DNA of 64,000 bases, taken from positions 19,692,501 to 19,756,500 of the forward strand of contig NC_079886.1 in the NCBI RefSeq assembly GCF_029227915.1, given 5' to 3'. A program made the position numbers and the translations under genes. Shown piece by piece: positions 24,801-34,048 of the stretch; within the stretch, counting starts at the first letter, position 1; each line of letters begins with the position of its first letter. The stretch is from Hydractinia symbiolongicarpus. Lineage: Eukaryota > Cnidaria > Hydrozoa > Anthoathecata > Hydractiniidae. The notes below the pieces were generated by a model, which saw nothing but the letters and a program-made list of their open reading frames with translations, ran no database searches and was not told the origin of the DNA.

Positions 24801-27800
24801 GTTATTCTCACATACTTTAAATTATTTCTCCTTGATGCACGCAAAAATCGTATATAAATTCGATCGTTAACTTAAAGTTCGTGAAATTTTTAAAGAAAAG
24901 TATGCTTGTATGTTTTTACTTTGTTCATAATTTCTATTTCTAACAATCTTTAGATATCTATTAGATGGAGGACATACTACGACCTCAAAAGTAGGATATC
25001 TTTATTGTATTGAATGAATAAATAAATGAATGAATGTTTGAATGTATAAGAATTGTTTCTGTTTTTGATATATTTTCCTGGGCTTTCATATTTTAAATTA
25101 GTTAGGATGGAGAAAATGGTTATGCCATGCAAAAGCAGGACAATTAACCTAGTATATACATAATTTTCTCTTCCCTTAAAAGCGTACGCTTCGAAAGCTA
25201 TATATAACTGATTGTTTCTTTAGATACATGAAGTCGGAAAAATACCAATACATGACTGTCAAAGATACTTGCGCGTGAGTTTGGCATGCGTTTTTTAAAT
25301 TTTAGAAATCTATTGTTACTGCTGTGCAGATGCAGTAGTTTGAATAGAGAGCACGTGTTTTTAACAAAAGACTATTAAGTAAAACAGATGAAGTTTTTTT
25401 GCGGTAATCTTCATGTACTTGGGAAACTTCTGTTTTTTGACTGTCACATTTGAGTGGTGCAAAATATACTCAATGAATCTACTCTTTGTTGCTAGTAAAG
25501 CAAATAGGCTAGCGATAAAAATTAAAATCGGAGTGGTGCCACAAAAAAAGTATGATCGCGTAAAATGATATGATATAGGGAATTGCTTTTTAATTGGCCA
25601 AAACTTATACCCTGTGTGATTCCACGCATTTTCTAAAGACTTGAAAGAAATCCACTTTGTTTAACTTTAGGATATCTGCTATGCATTGAATGTGGACGAT
25701 ATCAACGATGCCTTGATGGTGGCAAGGTCTTACGAGAAGAAAAAGAACTATTTTAATGAAATAGAAAAAGTAAGTAGAAAAGGACGGTGGTTGGTTAGGT
25801 AAAGATCACAAAAATGTTTTAAAACGAAGACTTTATTTGATAATAATTCGTCTTCACTCATCATGCCGTCAATGTGAAGATTGTTGTGTCTGGTGGTACT
25901 TTCAATTTTTCTCTTTCTTTATGTTTGTTATTTTTTATCATTTGTTTGTTTATTTTAGTTACTGGAGAAAGTAAGCGACATGTTACTAGGTGACGCGCCA
26001 TCTAGTATGAGAGTTTTAGACGATAGAATGAAACTTCTATCTGCTGTCGATGAGTGGAAAACAGAACGCAAAGAACTCGAGGTAATCATTTTCGGCAAAA
26101 TTTAAATTTTAATTATCGACGACAATAAGTTTCCGCGAAATACATTGAATTTGTCCAACTGCGAAAAATGAATTCCCCGAAAATGCAAAAAAGTTTGCGG
26201 TTTTTCAAATTGCGGAATTTTTTGATTTTTTGAAAATGATTATTTCTATTATTATTGGTTTCAGCGCAATTTTACCTCATCTCAAACAAAAGATCCCATC
26301 TTATCTTGATTTTATGTTCCGGTTTAGCAGTATCTAGAACATAATGTTTTCTTATCATGTATACATTTCCTTTAAGGAGTACTTTTTTAAGAAGAACCTA
26401 ATATGTCAACCTAATATGTTGGACTAAAGTTTAGTAATATGATTCTTGAGCTTATGACCGCAGTAAATTAATTTCCAGACATACACTCATTTGTTTCTGC
26501 TTGTACTTAAAAAAGATTATACCACCATTTTATAGTGTTGCTGTTTCCATTTTGTGTTATATATTTATATTTGTAGGAGATCTACTCAGCATTAAAAGAT
26601 CTTACTCTTTTGATCACACCTTGGAAGATCAGTGATGAGTCTTCTATCCAAGATGATATATCACCGACACACATTATACAGCTATTAAAAAACGTTACAG
26701 CCGACTTTTATAAAGGCCCTACTATATCGCAGGAAGACACAGACATATATAAAAACATAGTTCAACATTTCATGCGATTGTTTGACGTGCAAAAATACGA
26801 AGCTGTGTACACAAGGATGCACGATGTCTATGTGAAACATTTTGAATTGGTGAATGTTTTCAAGTCGATACGTGAAATCCTTCATTTGCGTGAGTTTTAT
26901 TTCATTTGTGTGAGTTTTACTTGCGACTTTTACTTCATTTGCGCGGCTTTTACTTCATTTGCGCGGCTTTTACTTCATTTGCGCGACTTTTACTTTATTT
27001 GCGCGACTTGTACTTCATTTCCACGGCTTGTACTTTATTTGCGTAAATTTTATTCTCAGCCTAAATTGAAAAAACATTGTATTCTTATAAAACGAACGTG
27101 TATGTAATGAAACATACTTATAGTGGAAGGAAAGGAAAAGCCAGCAGTTGAGCTGGAATAGCTAAGAAAAGAAAAAAGTATATCAATATCGACTTTACTA
27201 ATTCACTAAATTTAGTAATTAGCGACATGCGTACGGTACCTTTTCATTAATAACTACTGATTTCTCTATCGGCGTTTTTTAAAAGGTGTTAATTAGAGTA
27301 CATTGCAAAAATAACTACACCACAGCAGTGATTCAAAAAGTGTCCCACTCACATTACCAATTAACTAGTCGTTAACCCGTGGAAAAATCTACGAGGTTTC
27401 CCGTCCTTTATATATCGCATTTCGTGTTTCCGTAACAAAAAGGCAAACAAACGCACGAACAGACAGACGGAATACGGCTATTATTAAAGGAGATTAATCC
27501 GTGGAAAAATCCACGGGGTCGCCCGTCCTTTATCTAGCAATCGCATTTCGTGTTTCCGTAACAGAAGGACAACCAGACGCAAGAACAGACAGACGACGGC
27601 TATTATTGTAGAGACTAGCCGGAAGACCCGGCGTCAAACCGCCCAGTTAAGCCACAAGTAACTGTTGTTAAACGCCTTAAGGAGCGCTTAATAAGGACCG
27701 CAGACTGTGCAACCCTATGAGGTGTAGTGCTTTAGTACGGTTATGCAGTATGTCGTTAATCAAGTGAAGCGCACACACCATTGTAGTGTTGCGACTGTAA

Positions 27801-30800
27801 CATATTTTTCAAAAAAATAACTTTCCTGCAACAAAATCTGAAGTAACACAGAGTTTACAAACCGTTGTTACTCCGTCATAACAAAAACAATCAGGCAATA
27901 TTTCATTTTGCAGAATAAGTTTCATTAAAACTTAACAAACTAATCATGACATGTAAATGGTGTCATACATGCGTTATAGCCATAATAGCCTTTTCCAAAA
28001 AAAACTTATCGCAACTTTAATTTAAAAAAAAAAACACACAAAACACCCTGTTGTTAACACGGGGTTGAACGTTTATTGCAGGTTAAAAAATTTTTATGAC
28101 AACGGATTAAATAAAAATACAGGAAACAGCCCGTTGTTAACACCAGGCTGAGTGCTTAACAGGTGAATCGCATAGGCGTACTACCATTTTCCAAAATTCC
28201 TTATCGCTTCGGTTTTAAAAGAAATCAGTGAACTGCCTGACGTTAACCCGGTTCAGTTTAAAAAATTACTCAGCAATTTTATTTTGCAGAATAAATTTTT
28301 GAAACAGTAATAAAAGTAGTCGCTGCCAAGCATAAGAATTAGCGAGGGGAAGCTAAAAGGAACTAGCTAGGTAGACCCAACTTCTGCATAAAAGTAAATA
28401 ACAATATACTAAACTGAATAAAAACTTTTAAAGGATAGGAATAAAAATAAAGATAGCTATAGGTAGCTGCGTTAGAGTTTACGTTTCGTAGCTAGCCAAA
28501 AACTTGGTTTGTTTAGGATTTATACATTGCTAGAACACGTGACGATATATTCATCTTACATACTATAGATACAAAGTATTTAGAAGAGAAAAAGGGCTAA
28601 AAGAGACTTACAAACCGGACAACATCACTTCCAAACTTAAATGGCCTCCGTAGCATTTTCCGTTGTTTATCCGGTTGTGGCGTAGCGCGATTTTGAAATT
28701 ATTCCAAAATTATGCTGCGTCCAACCGAAAAACGGAGGACCTTAAAAATCGGGCCCCGCAATAATTTTCCAAATAAAGCTGCGGGCAACCATTTTGAACA
28801 GAATACGACTATTATTATAAAGATTATTAATTGTAAAAACTAAAAGGAAGTTCGATTTATTCGCTTTCTTTTGAGTTAGAGAAATCATTCATTTTGTGGG
28901 CGTTCGTGTAGTTTCTAAGCCTTCTGGGCGTTTTTTAAAGGAGTTGTTCAATCACCACTCGTTTACCGGTTTATTCGTCTTCACACTTCTATATTTAGGT
29001 GCGGATTGTAGTCTCAACAACATGGTCGATGCAATCGGACAATTAGCAAAAGCGAGACATCTACTTCACGTCCGGCAGTTAGACAGGTTCGTATCCTTCT
29101 ATATACCTTGATGATTATTCAAGTGAAATCTTAAGGATTTTTGATTGGCTTAGAACATTCTTTGCATAGCATCGCATTTCGTGAGAATGAGAATTTGATT
29201 TTCCGGATTTAATTCCTTATTTACACTTCACTGTTATCCTCGTTTTTGTTTTTGTGATTTTTTTTTTAATATCAGATGTCTGATATCATTAAGCAGTAAA
29301 ACTGATGTTGTGATATACACGTTTTATATAAGCAATGTTTTGAAGCAACACGAGGCTTAATCCTTCAAAAAATGAAATAACATTGATAAACATTACTCAG
29401 CCCAACGTGAGTAAATAAAAAAGAAGTAGGAACAGTGTTTATCTGATATCTTGCGACTAATAAAAGTTTGATTTTGACAAGCCACCAAGCAAACATGTGA
29501 AATTGTTCTTTCTAAGCAACCTCCATGATTCAACAGAACAACAAGTAAACAATAGAGAAGCAACTTTTGAATTGTTTTTTAAAAAAGTACATATAACTTA
29601 AGTTAAATGATCTTTGACTTCATCGCGAGTCGAGATATTTCGCTAAGATTTTGTTTTCTTAATATAACAATTTAAGTTTTTTTTGCGAAGAATTGTTTTC
29701 ACGAATTTAGTATTTTTTATCAATTTAGGCCTATTTATTGAGATAAGGTAGCCTTTAATTGAACTTTCTCTTTTTATAGAGGGTGGTCATTACTTTTATT
29801 AGTTATAAAAAATTAATATTAAAAATAGTTTTTCCAAAAGTTTCGCGAATTAAATTATAGCGAAAAAATTATTTCTAGTAATTTCGTGAGGATTTGTTAT
29901 CGCAAATTTATTTTTTCCACGCAGACAAATTTTCACAAATCTGGATAAAATTCGCGAGTATATATTTTCTGAAAGTTTAATAAATTTTCTATCAAAAATG
30001 TTATTTTCTTGTCATAATATACTGAACTGGCAAGACGTAAAAATTATCAAATACCTTTTGCGAGTTGCCGACTCTCAAGCGTAAAACGTACATGCTGGTG
30101 ACAGTACGGACGTCCTGTTACATATGCACCAATTTAAATCAGCCACTGGTTCTTGATGATATCGTTTTTCGGATGACCAAAGCTAAATGTTTACTTTTGT
30201 AAATAAATTAACGCCATGTAACTCCCGTAAATAAATTAACGCCATTCCGAGTTGACGAAAACACACCGATAAACGGGAGACAGTATTAATAATTGTTTTT
30301 TTCGAAATCTATCGTAGTGTCATTCGACGTATTGAAAAATATGATGAATTTTACGAAGCTTTTCATCGCATGGTGAATGAACTGTTGGATGTTTTGAGTA
30401 AGTCTACACATAATTGATATCAATATTTACCTTTTTGTACTAATTTTCGCGCGTATGAATCTTCGCGCGGTTAAATATATTTCCTGCGTATTTTCGCGCA
30501 ATAGCAATAGAAACGTATTTCGCGCGTAATAATTTTTGTACAAGTTTAAATTTCCCCACAATTACAGGGGAAAAAGGTAAATTGTGGTTTTTGAGAAAGT
30601 ATTAATGATTTTTTATGTAGACTGTAGGATTATGTTTTTGCGTAAATTAATTTACGTTTTGCCTGTAATTGCCAAAATTCGCGCAATAACAAAAACTTAC
30701 GCAAATGCCCAAAAATTAGTACGAAAAACAGGGTGCTCCACATACAAAATCATACAATCTCCTACAAAATGACAAATCTCACAATCTCCTACAAAATGAC

Positions 30801-31476
30801 AAATCTCCTATATTTTCCTACAACCACATATAAAACTACCTGAAAATATAATTGCTCATACAAACTCCTACTTGTTTAGATTTTCATTTAACTAAAATTT
30901 TGTTTTTAACATTTCTTCGGACCATCAAATAAACATATTCTTACCTTATTGCTTTTTGTAATTTTTGGGACATAATTGGTTTTCCTCCTAAGTTTTAATA
31001 ATCCTATTTTTGTTTAGCAGGACCTGTTAAAGTAATATTATACAAAATTAGCAACTTTTTAAGCGAAAGTTTGAAAAGAGTTACCTACTCTCTCCTACTT
31101 TTTTGTTGCTTTTTGACCGTGTAATCTCATACAAATTAACGGAAAATTTACCTACAATCTCCTACAAATCGGAGATAAAATTACGGGGCACCCTGAGCAA
31201 GTGAGCATGTGGAAATGAGTTTTATGAGTGTGTGTTGTATAGGCTTCAATTATTTCGTATTACATAAGACCTTTTTTATCATGGGAGGACAGCATCAGTC
31301 TGATATGACATTCGTGCACTGACAAAGAAATCGTGGTGCTTAAAACATCAGAAAAGTGAAGAGTTAAATACACTGGAAATTTCTCGGTCACGTATTTTTA
31401 CCCCTTTATTTTAGATCTTGATAGTCTTGATGAGATCGTGCCAGCTGTTAAAGCACTACTACAGTTTCCATCATGA
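9834..31476 (+). CDS. CEP70: CEP70-like centrosomal protein (complete, multi-exon)
   Basis: Coiled-coil protein of the centrosome and ciliary base; vertebrate Cep70 binds gamma-tubulin and organises microtubules. Coding exons, all GT-AG and phase-consistent: 9834-9951, 16369-16415, 17241-17297, 17650-17706, 18128-18227, 20487-20610, 22172-22214, 22345-22401, 22475-22500, 22578-22643, 23598-23802, 24253-24365, 24708-24785, 24954-24990, 25224-25274, 25671-25769, 25959-26081, 26577-26889, 28999-29086, 30318-30397, 31415-31476. They give about 647 aa (human 597). Matches to the family: residues 94-168 (EQADWVSVNEKLQNRGL, VVLDEENAETMRK), a coiled-coil-rich middle with a non-conserved 68-residue exon, and the C-terminal part from about 468 (SALKDLTLLITPWK, FMRLFDVQKYEAVYTRM, IEKYDEFYEAF, LDSLDEIVPAVKALLQ). 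ATG 9834 is the first in its exon, but an AG acceptor at 9808-9809 allows a 5' UTR exon upstream. Residues 1-93 are not conserved. Residues 56-74 and 75-93 are identical copies from a duplicated exon. Confidence 0.93.
11174..12400 (+). pseudogene. Dead hAT-type (KIAA1586/ZNF862-like) transposase in CEP70 intron 1
   Basis: The piece begins with a BED-like zinc-finger region (KWKAELV, IRCKFC about 100 bp later, then DHAMKSRHHLRAH). Next come frameshifted fragments of the hAT catalytic core: FFSVLCGGSTDNAVVENEV (about 11,778-11,835), IGFTSDGASVNQG (about 12,052-12,090), WCIAHWLELALSDALKDT-like pieces (about 12,130-12,180), and KAPKKLWELRQMHDLYA with KKANRTRWISHKLATMK (about 12,220-12,360). At least four frame changes and several stops break it. 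The family call rests on motif recognition. It lies on the same strand as CEP70 but shares no exon with it. Confidence 0.8.
12407..12451. repeat. Perfect 21-bp hairpin
   Basis: Two exactly complementary 21-nt arms (12407-12427 and 12431-12451) are separated by the trinucleotide CAA. The hairpin sits where the hAT-like similarity fades out. Confidence 0.9.
12879..13916. mobile_element. TTAA-flanked TIR element (piggyBac-type MITE candidate)
   Basis: The ends GGATACGGTAAC (from 12883) and GTTACCGTATCC (to 13912) are inverted copies, with further imperfect pairing into CCCTTCAGGG versus CCCCTGAGAC. Both are bounded by TTAA (12879-12882, 13913-13916). The 1,030-bp interior is AT-rich with no transposase. 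TTAA targeting is characteristic of piggyBac, but the four bases could also be part of the repeat end. Confidence 0.75.
14030..14700. repeat. Dispersed ACTAGTCG...CAGACACAC element, long copy
   Basis: Starts ACTAGTCGAAAGTGCCCGTGG with the TCCACTG partner of the dyad. It ends with ACAGACACACGGA and GCGTTTTATTATATAGATG, matching the copies at 6,290 and 27,364 at both ends. The interior is about 500 bp longer and non-coding. Confidence 0.65.
15755..15885 (-). mobile_element. 5'-truncated LINE 3' tail, reverse orientation
   Basis: Reverse complement of the LINE tail at 9,080-9,195: (ATC)n at 15761-15775, then TTTTCGGCTTAATGTCCG, TTTCCATGCTAGCATGGG and CAATCTGATCTAGACTGTG. Only the last 120 bp are present. 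Confidence 0.85.
16059..16252. repeat. 71-bp tandem pair plus inverted copy
   Basis: CTTTAACAATTTTAAGAATT begins at 16059 and again at 16130 with near-identical following sequence. The shared TATGTCTCATTTGT near 16187-16200 is repeated inverted as ACAAATGAGACATA near 16239-16252. Confidence 0.75.
17050..17110 (+). repeat. tRNA-like (SINE head) fragment
   Basis: GACTTAGTGGTAGAGCG resembles a pol III A box; the B box position (TGCATCAATTCCC) is degenerate. It is probably a decayed tRNA-derived SINE. The tandem duplication starts inside it. Confidence 0.4.
17097..17914 (+). repeat. Perfect 409-bp tandem duplication containing a CEP70 exon
   Basis: Unit 1 (17097-17505) and unit 2 (17506-17914) read as identical, from CAATTCCCTCTTTG to CATTGCACTTCG. 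Each unit carries the same complete 57-bp exon with acceptor TTTACAG and donor GTAAATT. The exon is phase 0-0, so including one or both copies keeps the CEP70 frame. Confidence 0.93.
19392..20057. repeat. Possible inverted-repeat element in CEP70 intron
   Basis: TTGCGTCGGCATTGCGTCGGC at the left (about 19400-19420) is inversely related to GCCGACGCAAC and GCTGACGCTAATTTT at the right (about 20000-20055). No target duplication was identified. Confidence 0.45.
26877..27052 (+). repeat. 20-bp minisatellite spanning a CEP70 splice donor
   Basis: About eight units of TTCATTTGCGCGGCTTTTAC-like sequence. The first unit contains the end of the 313-bp CEP70 exon and its donor (CATTTGC, then GTGAGT at 26890). 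The second still reads GTGTGAGT; later units have lost GT (GCGCGGC, GCGCGAC). Read-through stays open to the stop at 27105-27107. Confidence 0.85.
27364..27613. repeat. Two tandem copies of the ACTAGTCG...CAGACAGAC element
   Basis: Unit 1 (about 27,364-27,486) and unit 2 (about 27,487-27,613) share CCGTGGAAAAATC, CCCGTCCTTTAT, TCGCATTTCGTGTTTCCGTA, GAACAGACAGACG and ACGGCTATTATT. Confidence 0.8.
27620..28800. repeat. Degenerate repeat-rich intron segment of CEP70
   Basis: There is no gene. Short motifs recur, such as TGTTGTTAACAC (28050 and 28132 areas) and TTTTGCAGAATAA (27910 and 28293 areas). A CCTCCGT...ACGGAGG inverted pair lies around 28,641-28,738. This is likely a mosaic of old element copies. 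Confidence 0.5.
30432..30728. mobile_element. MITE candidate with TTTTTGTACTAATTTT ends
   Basis: TTTTTGTACTAATTTTCGCG at the left and AAAATTAGTACGAAAAA at the right are imperfect inverted copies. The interior is rich in CGCG and ACGCAAAT motifs. No clear target duplication. Confidence 0.6.
30729..31195. mobile_element. MITE candidate with CAGGGTGC ends, abutting the previous one
   Basis: CAGGGTGCTCC at the left and GGGGCACCCTG at the right are inverted. The interior has repeated ACAATCTCCTACAAA words near both ends, including a 29-bp tandem pair at about 30,757-30,815. The ends resemble hAT-type termini, but an 8-bp duplication is not visible. Confidence 0.6.
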
Positions 31477-34048
31477 AAGAATTACTAACAAATGACTGTC
31501 CACTTAAAATGTTAACTACATGAGGAGTATTTTTTTTTCCAACCGTGTTGTACTCATGCAAAGTTGATAGTCTTCAGCGGTTAATTTAGTCATTGGTTGA
31601 TTAAGGCGCTGTTTGTGTGTGAGGGATTCTCTTTCACATCTAATACAACGTTTTTATTAGCTTGACATAAAAGACACTCTTGTTTCTGAGTTATCAAAGG
31701 TTTTGGTTATCACAATATTAAAACGCAAAACATTAAACGATGGACCTCATCTACCAAAGCTGTCCTACGCAGATCGAAGCTGAACTGCATTGACCAATCC
31801 TTGACGACTGACCAAAGCTGACTTATACGACTACAAAGGGCTACCATGAAATACATCAGACTATTGTTAGATGACACAAATGCTGAACTACACAGGCCAT
31901 CGCTAGACTAAACAGACCAAAGTTGGACCACGCAGACCAAAGCTGGACTGATCAACTATAAGTTATGGCTTGAGAAGCATGACATTCTGCTCGTAAATAC
32001 GGGTGGTGCTGATACAATACTGTATTAAGTATTAGGACCAAATTTTGTAGTACTGACAGGAAAAAATACAATTCTTACAAAATCCTATAGTTTTCTGTAA
32101 AGTTTTTTTTATTAACCTTATACCCAGGAACTCTCGTTTTATTGGTCTAAGATAAAGAAAATCAAGCCCTCGGGTCGAAGTTGTGTTTTTTCCGTATTTT
32201 ATTACCCACAAGCGGATATCTCAACTGAAATTTTTTATGATCGCGTATTAACTGTCTGAACAGTGCTACTTTGTTTTCAGATTCGCTATGGATACGAAAT
32301 GTCTGTCAGCTTGTCAATCAATCATTTGTTTATATTTCCAGTCAATCTCTAATTATGTATGACAAAGTATAAAAATATACAAAAAGTATTTTTGGAGATC
32401 TCATCATCCACGACACTTTGATTTACAAATGAGAAACCTTGTCCCCAGGTATTGGGGTTGAGCTTAAAAAGAGAATACGAAAATTGCAAGTTATTCCAAA
32501 AAAAATTCTTTTCCTTAAGAAATGTGTAAATAAACTATCAACTTCGATTTGCAAGAAATTTTTGTGACAGACAGATATTAGAAATCAGCTCTATTTCGCG
32601 GGATGCACTTCTAGAAAGGGTCGTTTATTCGCGGATGGAATGGGCGTTTATTCGCGAAATAAACTTTTGGAAGGTTTTACTCACGGAATGCACTATTGAG
32701 ATGAGGTGTTCATTTACGAAACGTGTTATTAAGACAGGCGTTAATTCACAGGATGCACTTTTAGAAGAGGGCGTTATTCACGAAACGCGTCTTTAAAAGA
32801 GGCGTTATTCAGGCGATACGAACGTCAACTTAAGTATAACAAGCTTTGATTAAAAAACTCTTACTAAATAGAGCTGATACTAAAATATCTCGGTGAATAA
32901 AGATACCCTTCTGAGCATGCGCATTTATTTGAGTAAATATATATGAGTTAGGTATAAATAATTTTCTATGTTGAACACTTTAAAACAGCGATAATCTTCG
33001 TGCATAATAATGTTTAGTATATTTTTTTACAAGTGTGTTTTGTTAGGGCACTTAGGTTTACTTAAACACACAGAGTTTGTCATTTTCATCGCCCTTTGAT
33101 TGTCTCTTCCCTGTTGATGTTACTAAGCAACGCTCTGGAAAACCCTTTTTCGTAGGTGCTTGTGTTTTAAATGTCAACAATGCAAACTTGTGTCGGCTTC
33201 CGGTGTGACAAACTGCGTTGTCGTTACACAATGTTTTTGCTATTTTCAGAAGGGCGCTCAACACGAAATGGCGTTCTGCATTATGAATAAATACCCAAGT
33301 AATGTCTTGCTTTTTTAGCAGTGTTCATTATAAAAAGGCGTTTATTGCAAAAAGCATCTAGGATAGGATGTATGGCGAAAAATAGCAGCAAATAGGGACA
33401 TAAAATTAGCATATAAATTCTAGCAAAATGGAATAAGAAAAAAAAATGAATGCTCGCTGCAACATAAGGCGTGTTATCAATGAACGGATGTTGTTTAAAA
33501 AGAGTCATAAAACACTTAAACTTTTTAAATACAACTTGTTAAGCGAACCACACCAATCTAGACTGTTGTTATTGTTTACCTAACACAATAGATCCCAATT
33601 TAACAACAAAAATGTGTTAAAAAGTACTTTGAGCACGTCAACGTTTCTTTCCCAAAGTGGCATCCTTTTGAACTGTGTCAACTTCCTAGATAAACACGAA
33701 AACAAAAACCCTCATAAATTTATATCCATCTAGATAATACACCCTCAATGTACATCATCGCTTCTATTGTTCTACTTCTCAGTTGGTTAACATTGCATGT
33801 AAATAAACGAACACATCATTTTCAAGCTAACAGACTGCGCTTGTAACAATTGTTTAAAAGAATTGGGCAGTTTCCTTTAGGAAGGAATCGCAAGCACACG
33901 GGTACGGGTTTTACAACAAAATAACCCGAGTTTGTTGCGATTCAATTCCTTTGAAAAGGGAAAAACAAGCGAAGTGGATTTATAGCGGGCATATTTGAAC
34001 GCGTTCTAGTCTATGGTGCTTGGTTCATCTCAGAATTGGCAAAGAAAA
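31477..34048. other. Intergenic between CEP70 and collagen
   Basis: No AATAAA was found close after the CEP70 stop. 31,740-31,960 holds a degenerate ~21-bp repeat (ACCAAAGCTGGAC words). 32,590-32,820 holds a degenerate GGCGTTTATTCGCG / ACTTTTAGAAGAGG repeat. The last ~100 bp before the collagen ATG include TTTATAG near 33,980, a possible but unproven TATA-like box. No further gene is seen. Confidence 0.5.

Noticed and set aside
26610-27107. 165-codon open frame as a separate gene
   Set aside because: Its first part is the 313-bp CEP70 exon; the rest is read-through into the intron minisatellite.
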